Source of the DNA: Armatimonadota bacterium
GTDB taxonomy: Bacteria > Armatimonadota > Armatimonadia > Armatimonadales > Armatimonadaceae
Direction of reading: 5' to 3'
DNA length: 5,845 bases
NCBI GenBank assembly: GCA_014381035.1
Contig: JACMIS010000476.1
Location: forward strand, 1-5,845
In this document: positions 1-5,845 of the stretch, one piece after another
How the letters are laid out: each line of letters starts with the position of its first letter
Numbering within the stretch: the first letter of the stretch is position 1
Notes under the pieces: generated by a model
Database searches by the model: none
What the model was told of the DNA's origin: nothing
Seen by the model: the letters and a program-made list of their open reading frames with translations, nothing else
Program-made: the position numbers and the translations under genes

Positions 1-1
1 A

Positions 2-310
2 CTAATGGATGTGCCGACTGGCGAGTTCACGACAGAAGACATTCGTCTGATGATCGGGCAGGATATGGGGGTCGAGTACCTGCTGCCGCTGGCGATCAAG
101 CTATTACGACAAGATCCGTTCGCGGAAGGCATGTATTATGAAGGCGACCTGTTGGCGTCGGTGATTCGGATCAAAGCGGATTTCTGGCGGTCGAATCCAA
201 TATGGCACAGCGAAGCGCGGTCTATCGTCCGGGGCATTTCGGAAGTCCCGATAGAGATCAAAGGGGAAGTCGAGCGGTTTCTCCAAATTCCTCAAGGAGA
301 TGCACGATGA
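2..310 (+). CDS. CdiI-like immunity-family protein, probably 5'-partial
   Basis: About 100 residues are visible. The segment EDIRLMIGQDMGVEYLLPLA, followed by a stretch with DPFAEG, YYEGDLL and then DFW, matches from memory the conserved core of proteins annotated as contact-dependent growth inhibition system immunity proteins (CdiI_3-like). In that family the R-L-x-I-G-Q-x-x-G block follows an N-terminal stretch of some tens of residues, and a short ...P-x-(G/D)-x-(F/L)-T lead-in sits just before it. Here an ATG lies at base 5, but the frame is open to the left edge (Leu codon at 2-4) and no ribosome binding site can be seen, so ATG-5 is probably an internal Met and the true start lies outside. 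The stop TGA overlaps the next gene's ATG as ATGA. No CdiA or other toxin gene is visible, so an actual immunity role is unproven; many family members are orphans with no known function. The protein is predicted cytosolic, with no signal peptide or membrane segment in the visible part. Confidence 0.7.
   Translation, partial: LMDVPTGEFTTEDIRLMIGQDMGVEYLLPLAIKLLRQDPFAEGMYYEGDLLASVIRIKADFWRSNPIWHSEARSIVRGISEVPIEIKGEVERFLQIPQGDAR
294..299 (+). promoter_or_regulatory. Ribosome binding site deciding the start at 307
   Basis: AAGGAG lies inside the end of the upstream gene, 7 bases before ATG 307. The frame is open further upstream (to an ATG at 202), but that extension overlaps the CdiI-like gene by over 100 bases and reads as unconserved, Arg/Ser-rich sequence. 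This site and the ATGA overlap therefore fix the start at 307 and suggest translational coupling. Confidence 0.75.
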
Positions 311-621
311 GTTGGGCGAGATTCGCTATTGAAGCACTGGGGCGCGGCGAGACGTTGCAAATCCGACCGCGAGGTCATTCGATGACGGGCAAGGTAAACG
401 ATGGGGACCTGGTAACGGTGGCACCCTGCGATCCGGAAACTCTCGAAGTAGGCGACATTGTTCTGGTGCGCGTTAGCGGGAACGACTACCTGCACCTGGT
501 AAAAGCGAAAGATCGGGGACGATTTCAGATCGGGAACAATCGCGGCGGCATTAACGGCTGGGTCGGTAAAAACGGTATCTACGGCAAAGCAATCAAAGTA
601 GAGGCGGTAGGTAGGAGTTAG
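307..621 (+). CDS. Small S24/S26 family peptidase-like protein
   Basis: A 104-residue protein that is nearly all one domain, of the LexA/UmuD-signal peptidase fold. The motif RGHSM (residues 22-26) puts the likely nucleophile at Ser25. It is followed by GDLVTV (33-38), then VGDIVLVR (48-55), and by Lys66 in YLHLVK (61-66), placed where the general-base Lys of the Ser/Lys dyad is expected. A conserved-looking tail, IGNNRGGINGW (75-85) and IYGKAIKV (91-98), completes the small beta fold. There is no N-terminal helix-turn-helix as in LexA or phage repressors, and no transmembrane anchor or signal peptide as in signal peptidase I, so this is probably a cytosolic stand-alone domain. Substrate and reaction are unknown; it could cleave itself or a partner, or be a non-catalytic relative. 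It overlaps the upstream CdiI-like gene by four bases (ATGA), implying one transcript. The family call is firm; function is not. Confidence 0.82.
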   Translation: MSWARFAIEALGRGETLQIRPRGHSMTGKVNDGDLVTVAPCDPETLEVGDIVLVRVSGNDYLHLVKAKDRGRFQIGNNRGGINGWVGKNGIYGKAIKVEAVGRS

Positions 622-720
622 GAGGGGATAGTTTCAGGGGGCGGACAGGGAGTGTTACGGTTTAGCAAACCCGAAGGGGTCCGCCGCCTCTGTAACCCGT
701 CCCCTAACCCCTATCTCCCT
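618..720. repeat. Imperfect intergenic inverted repeat, about 100 bases
   Basis: This stretch begins at the stop codon of the S24/S26-like gene. The left edge carries GGGGATAG (624-631) followed by TTTCAGGG. The right edge, read on the minus strand, is GGGAGATAGGGG, so the outer arms match imperfectly. Inside, GGCGGAC (640-646) pairs exactly with GTCCGCC (679-685), and GGTTT (659-663) can close a three-base loop with AAACC. A second possible stem, GTTAC (654-658) with GTAAC (692-696), crosses the first. There is no T-run after the right arm, so it is a poor classical intrinsic terminator, though it may still end the upstream transcript. Its edges resemble those of the repeat at 2252-2346, suggesting a dispersed repeat family (REP- or MITE-like). 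No open frame worth calling lies within. Confidence 0.5.
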
Positions 721-745
721 TTCTCATTTATGAAAGTTTGAGGGG

Positions 746-751
746 TATAAT
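746..751 (+). promoter_or_regulatory. Candidate -10 box (TATAAT) for the PAS-PAS-ATPase gene
   Basis: TATAAT matches the sigma70 -10 consensus exactly and lies 23 bases before the ATG at 775, in an AT-rich patch that contrasts with the surrounding GC-rich sequence. No good TTGACA-like -35 is seen at 16-18 bases; the nearest, TTCTCA at 721-726, has a 19-base spacer and is weak. GGTATAA occurs twice, at 744-750 and 757-763. The predicted transcript would start near 758 and leave a very short leader. Confidence 0.5.
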
Positions 752-760
752 AAAAAGGTA

Positions 761-766
761 TAAGGA
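761..766 (+). promoter_or_regulatory. Ribosome binding site for the gene at 775
   Basis: TAAGGA lies 8 bases before ATG 775, a normal spacing. A second purine run, GGAAGG (769-774), abuts the ATG and is too close to act as the main site. This supports ATG 775 as the start. Confidence 0.6.
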
Positions 767-774
767 CTGGAAGG

Positions 775-2253
775 ATGAACGATATAACCCTTGCGGGCAA
801 AACACTCCCCCCCTCATCCGCTCCATTGCTGACCGAGGAGCGATACCGTGCGTTCGTAGCGAATAGTGCCGAGGGTATCTGGCGTTTCGAGGCAGAAACA
901 CCTATCTCGATATATCTGCCCGAGGACGAGCAGATAGATGCTTTCTACCGCGTCGGGTATCTCGCCGAATGCAACGATGCGTGCGCCCGAATGTATGGTT
1001 TCGAGACTGCCGACGAACTGACCGGGGCACGTCTGCCGGATTTTTTATCGCGCGACGACCCCGCCAATCAAGAGTATCTGCGGGCGTTCATTCGATCCGG
1101 CTATCGCATCCTCGACGCTGAATCCGTTGAGAAGGACCGGGACGGGAATGTTCGATATATTTCCAACAGCCTTGTCGGTGTGGTCGAAGGTGGTTACTTG
1201 CTACGAGGATGGGGGACACAGCGTGATGTGACCGCACAACGACAGAATGAGATAGCCCTGCGTGAGTCGGAGTCGCGGTTTCGTGTGATGGCGGATTACG
1301 CACCAGTAATGGTCTGGACAAGCGATGCTTCCGCGAAATGCGACTGGTTTAACAAGCCCTGGCTCGACTTCACCGGGCGAACGATGGCGCAGGAGACCGG
1401 GGATGGTTGGTCGGAAGGGGTTCACCCGGACGACCGTGCGTCCTGCCTTCAAACCTACAGGATCGCTTTCGCCGCCCGCGAGCCGTTCCGAATGCAATAC
1501 CGCTTACGTCACAACGACGGGGAATATCGCTGGGTTTTTGATAGTGGGACACCCCGCTATAGCGAAGAGGAACACGGTTTTGTCGGGTTCATCGGGTCTT
1601 GCATTGACATCACCGAGCAAAAGATTTCCGAGGAAAGACTTCTCGCCGCTATTGCGGAAAAAGAGCAGTTAACCCAAGCGCAAGCCGAACTGCTCGCGCA
1701 GCAACGCGCCTTTCTCAAGGATGTCCTGCTCGCCACGACCGATGGCGTTTTGCGCCTCTGCGATGAGTTTTCCGAACTCCCGGAACCGTTACCATTGATC
1801 GAGGATTTTGCGGGGACCGAAACTGCCCTGCGCATCTCCGCGCCGGCATTACGCTCGTTCCGGCACCGCGTGGACGCAGTCGCCGCAACGCGCGGACTGC
1901 CGCCAGAAAGACGGTATGACTGGTTGACCGCCGTTGGCGACGCGGCGATGAATGTCGTGGTCCATGTCACGGAGGGGGTGGGGACAGGACAGGTGCGCGG
2001 GGATGTCAAACTCGGCAGGGTCCAGGTATGGGTATCGGACAATGGTCCCGGAATCCCGGTATATCGCATCCACCGTGCGGTTTTGGAGCGGGGATTCACG
2101 ACGGCAGGATCGCTCGGTCATGGATTCTTCCTATTATTAAAGACCGCTGATCGTGCGTATCTATTGACCCGTGAGGGAAGCGGCACGACGATGGTGCTAG
2201 AAAAGGACCGCGTCCCCCCCGAACCGGATTGGTTGAGCCGCGAGAGGTTGTAG
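775..2253 (+). CDS. PAS-PAS sensor protein with RsbW/SpoIIAB-like ATPase domain
   Basis: 492 residues. PAS domain 1 spans about 22-155, from RYRAFVANSAEGIWRF to its closing GWGTQRDVTAQ. PAS domain 2, of the PAS_3 type, spans about 164-285, with the WTSD start, VHPDDR at 216-221 and the closing GFIGSCIDITEQ. A charged helix, probably coiled coil, covers about 283-318. The C-terminal ATP-binding domain (about 350-477) has an N-box DAAMNVVVHV (389-398, with Asn393), a G1 box DNGPGIP (422-428) and a G2 region GSLGHGF (445-451), ending in SGTTMVLEK. No HisKA or other DHp helix with an H-E-x-x-T/N-P motif is present, and the nucleotide-binding boxes fit anti-sigma-factor serine kinases better than classical histidine kinases. 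The expected role is a cytosolic sensor switching an ATPase or serine kinase output; the ligand and partner are not visible. The usual Glu of the N-box is Asp389. The gene appears monocistronic, with its own promoter and a convergent neighbour downstream. Its TAG stop runs into the following inverted repeat. Confidence 0.9.
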   Translation: MNDITLAGKTLPPSSAPLLTEERYRAFVANSAEGIWRFEAETPISIYLPEDEQIDAFYRVGYLAECNDACARMYGFETADELTGARLPDFLSRDDPANQEYLRAFIRSGYRILDAESVEKDRDGNVRYISNSLVGVVEGGYLLRGWGTQRDVTAQRQNEIALRESESRFRVMADYAPVMVWTSDASAKCDWFNKPWLDFTGRTMAQETGDGWSEGVHPDDRASCLQTYRIAFAAREPFRMQYRLRHNDGEYRWVFDSGTPRYSEEEHGFVGFIGSCIDITEQKISEERLLAAIAEKEQLTQAQAELLAQQRAFLKDVLLATTDGVLRLCDEFSELPEPLPLIEDFAGTETALRISAPALRSFRHRVDAVAATRGLPPERRYDWLTAVGDAAMNVVVHVTEGVGTGQVRGDVKLGRVQVWVSDNGPGIPVYRIHRAVLERGFTTAGSLGHGFFLLLKTADRAYLLTREGSGTTMVLEKDRVPPEPDWLSRERL

Positions 2254-2346
2254 GGGATAGGTCACAGGGTACTGGAAGGGATACCAAAGCACGTGTATTA
2301 CTTTGCCGGTATTCCGTTTATCCCTGTTCCCCGTGACCTATCCCCT
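2252..2346. terminator. Long inverted repeat between convergent genes, possible bidirectional terminator
   Basis: The outer arms, AGGGGATAGGTCAC (2252-2265) and its exact reverse complement (2333-2346), give a perfect 14-bp stem, extended past one A/C mismatch by GGG (2267-2269) with CCC (2329-2331). Further in, ATACC (2281-2285) pairs with GGTAT (2308-2312) and AAAG (2286-2289) with CTTT (2301-2304), leaving a GCC bulge and an 11-base loop. The whole element can fold as one long interrupted hairpin. The left arm starts within the TAG stop of the PAS-PAS-ATPase gene, and the right arm ends 10 bases before the stop of the minus-strand hybrid kinase. Position and symmetry suit termination from both sides, but neither side has a U-run, so Rho-independent action is doubtful. 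It could also be a small repetitive element related to the one at 618-720. Confidence 0.65.
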
Positions 2347-2356
2347 GCTTTCACCC

Positions 2357-5300
2357 CTATCCTTTCGCGAGATACTGGCGAAGCAGGTTGAGCAAATGGT
2401 CCACATCCACCGGTTTGGTGATATAGTCGGACGCACCTGCTTCCAGACATTTCTCTCGATCTCCCGCCATGGCTTTCGCGGTGAGCGCGATGATGGGTAA
2501 GGCTTTCCAGTCCGCCCGTGCGCTGGCGCGAATCTGCTCCGTGGTTTCGTAGCCATCCATCTCCGGCATCATCACGTCCATCAACACGACCTCGATCTCA
2601 TCATGCAACCCCAACATTTTTATGGCGTCGCGTCCGTTCTCGGCAAATAGGACGGTCATCTCCTGCGCCTCCAACACACTGGTCAGAGCGAAGATGTTAC
2701 GAACATCGTCGTCTACGACCAGTACGGTGCGGTGCGACAGGCTGGCAACGGGAGTGGTGACTTGCGCGACCGTCTCCGGGGCGTTTGCTTTTGTGCGGCG
2801 GCGGGAAGGGCGGGTGGCAGCACCTGTTGGCGTAGTGATCGTTTCTTTTTTTGCCTCTTTGTCGCCTGTCCTTTCCTTGATTACCCGCTGCTTGCCTTCC
2901 GGGAGACGTGCGATGACCCGATGCAGGAACAACGCGGTTTCGTCAAGAAGCTTGTCTGCCGAGCCAACGTCTTTGGTGATAATCGATGCCGCATGACGCT
3001 TGAGTCTATTTTCCTCCCCTTTCGACAATTGTTGCCCGGTGTAGATAACGACCGGAATATTCATCAGACGCGTATCGGACTTGATCTGCTGAAGTAGTTC
3101 CAAACCGCTCATCCCCGGCAGAGTCAAATCCAGCACTATCGCATCGAAGGTTTCCGCCGCCAATGATCCCAGTGCTTCCTCACCGGATGCGACGGCGATT
3201 ATTGCGATGTCGTCATCGCCATCACCTGCCGCACCGCCGAGTAGCTCGACCAGACTTCCGCGTTGTGCGTCGTCGTCCTCAACAATCAATAATCGCCGCA
3301 CCGACTCGTCAACGAACCGCCGTAGATGCGCGAACGCGCCGGTCAAGGCATCGGAAGTGACCGGTTTTTCCAGGTAGGCAATCGCCCCCACGGATGCCAA
3401 CTGTCCTTGCTCGCGATCTACGACGGAGACCACTTGCACCGGAATGTGGCGCGTTTGCGGGTTTCGCTTCAGTCGGTCCAGAATCTCCCAACCGTCGGTG
3501 TCCGTCAGTCGTAGGTCAAGACTGATTGCGTCCGGTCCGAATTGGGTGGCAAGTCTGATCCCTTCTTCGCCGCCTAACGCGGCAAGACATTTGAACCCTT
3601 CCTCCCGTGCCCGATCCAGCAGGATACGTGCGAAAGAAACATCGTCCTCGATGACGAGCAACACTTTATCTCCTGGCAGGATCGAATCGCGGTCATCGGC
3701 TACCGTCGGTGCTGCTATCGCTTCCCTATCCGGACGCGTTGTTGCCACGGTCGTCGTCATGGTGCGCGGACGCGTTAGCACAAACTGGTCCGTCATGGGG
3801 GGCATGGTCGCTGTCGCCGTGCCTCCTCCTCGCCTCCCGTTGCCTCCGCCTCCGCCGACACGTGGAGACGAGCTACCTCCGCCATTGCCGCCGCTAAAAC
3901 CATCGTCAATGTTATCCAGGTCAAAACCCATCGCCTCGAAGTGCTCGGTCGATTTCGGCAGGTAAAGGGTAAACGTGGAGCCAACACCGACCTCGGATTC
4001 GACCATTATACGTCCGCCTAAAAGTCCGGTAATACCGCGGCTGATGGACAATCCAAGACCAGTTCCGCCATAGCGACGGCTGGTAGTGCCATCGGCTTGC
4101 TGGAACGCCTCAAAGATCAGGTTGCGCTTCTCCTTCGGAATCCCGATACCGGTGTCTGTCACCGCGAACGCGACCAGATCCTCCGCAGCGACCAGATCGC
4201 CATTTTCCAATAGGACGGCATGGTCTGGGGTGCTGATTGTCAGAGAAACGCCGCCGCGCTCTGTGAATTTAAACGCATTGCCGAGGAGGTTACGTAGCAC
4301 CTGCTGTAACCGTCCGGCATCGGTTGGAATCGTCGTCGGGGCAGTCGGCAACACGGTAACGTCAAACGATAGTCCCTTTTGTTGGGCATCGTGAGCGAAA
4401 CTGCGCTGGATATAATCCCGCACTTCAGGTAAGGACACATTAGTGATCTCGATCTCCATCTTGCCCGCTTCCACTTTGGACAGGTCGAGGATCTCATTGA
4501 TCAGATTCAACAGGTCGCCGCCAGACGATTGGATCGTGGAAGCAAAATCAACCTGCTTGTTCGACAGGTTACCCTCGTTGTTATCCGCGAGGAGTTTCGC
4601 CAGAATCAGCATCGAGTTGAGCGGAGTGCGTAACTCATGACTCATGTTGGCAAGGAACTCGGATTTGTATTTCGACGATAGCGCGAGTTGCTCTGCCTTT
4701 TCTTCCAGCGCAGTCCGTGCCAGCTCTACCTCGCGGTTCTTTTGCTCGACTTTTTCGTTCTGCTCCGCAAGAAGGGTAGCCTTTTCCTCTAATTCCTTCG
4801 CCTGCGCTTCCAGTTCCACGTTAGTGCGACGTAACTGCCCTTGCTGCGATTGCAACTCCTGAGACTGAGATTGAAGTTCCTGCGTCAGCAATTGCGATTG
4901 TTCGAGGAGCGATTGGGTCCGCATACTGGCGGAGATCATGTTGAGAACGACGCCGATGGACTCCATCAACTGGTCCAGGAACGTCCGGTGAATCTGCGAG
5001 AACTGCTGGAACGATGCCAGTTCGATAACTCCCATGATCGCGCCTTCGAACAGGATCGGTAGCACGACGATTTGAAGCGGTGCGGCTTCCCCCAGACCGC
5101 TACTGATCTGAATATAGTCCGACGGAACATTGGTGAGCAGAATAGACTGTTTCTCCAAGGCACACTGCCCGACCAGTCCTTCCCCGAAGCGGAACTGATT
5201 CGAAACGTTCTTGCGTTCCCGATACGCATACGCCTCCATCAGTTTGAGCACCTGCTCGCCGCCGAGCGTGCCGCCCGTGGTCGCGTCATTCAGATAGAAC

Positions 5301-5845
5301 ACCGCGCGATGCGCTCCGACCAGCGGGGTCATTTCGCTCATGATCAATTTCGTGACCGATTCGAGCGTTTTCTGCCCCTGCATCATGGACGAGAACCGGG
5401 CGAGGTTGGTCTTCAGCCAGTCCTGTTCCTTGTTCTGTTGCGTAGTTTCCTTGAGGTTGGCAATCATCTGGTTGATGTTATTTTTGAGGGTGGATACCTC
5501 CCCCTGCGCGTCCACCGTGATCGAGCGGGTCAGATCACCCTCGGTAACAGCGGTCGCCACGTCGGAAATTTCTCGCACCTGCACCGTAAGCGAGTTCGCC
5601 ATGAAGTTCACATTTTCGGTCAAGTCTTTCCAGGTGCCTGCGACGTTCGGCACTTTCGCCTGCCCGCCGAGCTTGCCTTCCGTGCCGACTTCTCTTGCGA
5701 CGGTCGTGACCTGCTCCGCGAAAGTGTTCAAAGTGTCGGTCATCGAGTTGATGGTTTCCGCAAGTGCCGCCACCTCGCCCTTCGCCTCCACCACCAATTT
5801 CTGTTTCAAGTCGCCGTCGGCGACAGCGGTAACAACCTTGGCGAT
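2357..5845 (-). CDS. Hybrid histidine kinase with HAMP repeats, GAF and three receivers, 5'-partial
   Basis: 1162 residues are visible, numbered from the codon at 5845. The N-terminus lies outside: the first codons (IAKVVTAVADGDL) are mid-HAMP, and the TTG at 5809 is an internal Leu. Order: end of one HAMP unit (about 1-50); a second unit of the roughly 92-residue tandem type (about 60-135, with REVGTEGKLGGQA before it); GAF (about 152-307); Gln/Glu-rich coiled coil (310-394); HisKA with MSHELRTP and phospho-acceptor His403; HATPase with N-box Asn519/Asn523, G1 DTGIGIP (564-570) and G2 GGTGLG (593-598); Gly-rich linker; receiver 1 (Asp777, Ser807, Lys827); receiver 2 (Asp906, Thr936, Lys958); basic linker; receiver 3 (Asp1090, Thr1122, Lys1144, the latter in TKPVD). 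All catalytic residues needed for autophosphorylation and phosphotransfer are present. There is no Hpt domain at the C-terminus, so a separate Hpt protein is expected if a full relay operates. No transmembrane helix is visible, as in cytosolic multi-HAMP kinases (Nik1-like layout), though the missing part could hold one. Its stop (TAG, 2357-2359) faces the convergent gene. Ligand unknown. Confidence 0.95.
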   Translation of the reverse strand: MAKVVTAVADGDLKQKLVVEAKGEVAALAETINSMTDTLNTFAEQVTTVAREVGTEGKLGGQAKVPNVAGTWKDLTENVNFMANSLTVQVREISDVATAVTEGDLTRSITVDAQGEVSTLKNNINQMIANLKETTQQNKEQDWLKTNLARFSSMMQGQKTLESVTKLIMSEMTPLVGAHRAVFYLNDATTGGTLGGEQVLKLMEAYAYRERKNVSNQFRFGEGLVGQCALEKQSILLTNVPSDYIQISSGLGEAAPLQIVVLPILFEGAIMGVIELASFQQFSQIHRTFLDQLMESIGVVLNMISASMRTQSLLEQSQLLTQELQSQSQELQSQQGQLRRTNVELEAQAKELEEKATLLAEQNEKVEQKNREVELARTALEEKAEQLALSSKYKSEFLANMSHELRTPLNSMLILAKLLADNNEGNLSNKQVDFASTIQSSGGDLLNLINEILDLSKVEAGKMEIEITNVSLPEVRDYIQRSFAHDAQQKGLSFDVTVLPTAPTTIPTDAGRLQQVLRNLLGNAFKFTERGGVSLTISTPDHAVLLENGDLVAAEDLVAFAVTDTGIGIPKEKRNLIFEAFQQADGTTSRRYGGTGLGLSISRGITGLLGGRIMVESEVGVGSTFTLYLPKSTEHFEAMGFDLDNIDDGFSGGNGGGSSSPRVGGGGGNGRRGGGTATATMPPMTDQFVLTRPRTMTTTVATTRPDREAIAAPTVADDRDSILPGDKVLLVIEDDVSFARILLDRAREEGFKCLAALGGEEGIRLATQFGPDAISLDLRLTDTDGWEILDRLKRNPQTRHIPVQVVSVVDREQGQLASVGAIAYLEKPVTSDALTGAFAHLRRFVDESVRRLLIVEDDDAQRGSLVELLGGAAGDGDDDIAIIAVASGEEALGSLAAETFDAIVLDLTLPGMSGLELLQQIKSDTRLMNIPVVIYTGQQLSKGEENRLKRHAASIITKDVGSADKLLDETALFLHRVIARLPEGKQRVIKERTGDKEAKKETITTPTGAATRPSRRRTKANAPETVAQVTTPVASLSHRTVLVVDDDVRNIFALTSVLEAQEMTVLFAENGRDAIKMLGLHDEIEVVLMDVMMPEMDGYETTEQIRASARADWKALPIIALTAKAMAGDREKCLEAGASDYITKPVDVDHLLNLLRQYLAKG
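3821..3892 (-). repeat. Low-complexity Gly-rich linker inside the hybrid kinase
   Basis: GGN codons encode runs of Gly mixed with Ser, Asn and Arg (residues about 652-675 of the visible protein), between the end of the ATPase domain and receiver 1. On the plus strand it reads as repeated CCT/CCG triplets. It is most likely a flexible tether that lets receiver 1 reach the kinase core. The frame is intact across it. Confidence 0.8.

Noticed and set aside
202..306. In-frame extension of the S24/S26-like gene back to the ATG at 202
   Set aside because: It overlaps a recognisable conserved gene in another frame, its translation is unconserved-looking Arg/Ser-rich sequence, and ATG 307 has a well-spaced AAGGAG.
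1..621. A complete contact-dependent inhibition or toxin-immunity locus
   Set aside because: No CdiA, CdiB or toxin fragment is present, only an immunity-like protein next to a protease-like one, so calling a CDI system would go beyond the sequence.
1557..2099. 180-codon open frame on the minus strand inside the PAS-PAS-ATPase gene
   Set aside because: The translation is rich in Ser, Arg and Thr without any domain motif. It lies wholly opposite a well-supported gene and is explained by codon bias.
766..2279. ACTGGAAGG at both 766-774 and 2271-2279 as a shared regulatory site
   Set aside because: The first copy is part of the translation start region and the second lies inside the hairpin. 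A single 9-mer match with different contexts is too weak.
2303..2500. Small plus-strand frame starting in the convergent gap
   Set aside because: It runs through the right arm of the inverted repeat and then antisense to receiver 3, with no convincing ribosome binding site.
3444..3965. 173-codon open frame on the plus strand, with a Pro-rich tail, opposite the hybrid kinase
   Set aside because: The Pro run is just the complement of the Gly-rich linker, and the rest lacks motifs. The opposite strand carries intact ATPase and receiver motifs.
5807..5809. TTG as the start of the hybrid kinase
   Set aside because: The frame stays open to the window edge and the upstream codons read as HAMP sequence (VVTAVADGDL), so this is an internal Leu codon of a truncated gene.

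Overview
The window looks like ordinary, moderately GC-rich bacterial chromosome dominated by signal transduction. No phage, insertion sequence, tRNA, rRNA or CRISPR is visible. The host cannot be named from this sequence. Long multi-domain sensor kinases, a CdiI-like/S24-S26-like small gene pair and GC-rich inverted repeats between genes suggest a free-living environmental bacterium (Chloroflexota, Armatimonadota or Planctomycetota would fit), but this is a guess.

Layout, left to right. (1) Bases 1-621 hold two small plus-strand genes overlapping by ATGA. The first is the C-terminal part of a protein resembling CDI-type immunity proteins, probably cut by the window edge. The second is a 104-residue S24/S26 (LexA/signal-peptidase-like) protein that is almost only the Ser/Lys catalytic fold. 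(2) Bases 622-774 are intergenic, with an imperfect inverted repeat of about 100 bases followed by a TATAAT box and a ribosome binding site for the next gene. (3) Bases 775-2253 encode a 492-residue PAS-PAS-ATPase protein with an RsbW/SpoIIAB-like ATP-binding domain and no histidine phosphotransfer helix. (4) Bases 2254-2356 separate two convergent genes and are almost filled by a second inverted repeat of about 95 bases with a perfect 14-bp outer arm. Its edges resemble those of the first repeat. (5) Bases 2357-5845, minus strand, encode a very large hybrid histidine kinase (HAMP-HAMP-GAF-coiled coil-HisKA-HATPase-REC-REC-REC) whose N-terminus lies beyond the right edge.

How they may work together. 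The two large genes converge and so are transcribed separately. One is a probably soluble PAS sensor with an anti-sigma-type ATPase; the other is a hybrid kinase carrying three receivers. A shared pathway is possible, but nothing beyond adjacency supports it. The two small genes form a translationally coupled pair of unknown role. The least ordinary material is the pair of related intergenic inverted repeats, each starting at or within a few bases of a stop codon, and the minimal protease-like/immunity-like gene pair.
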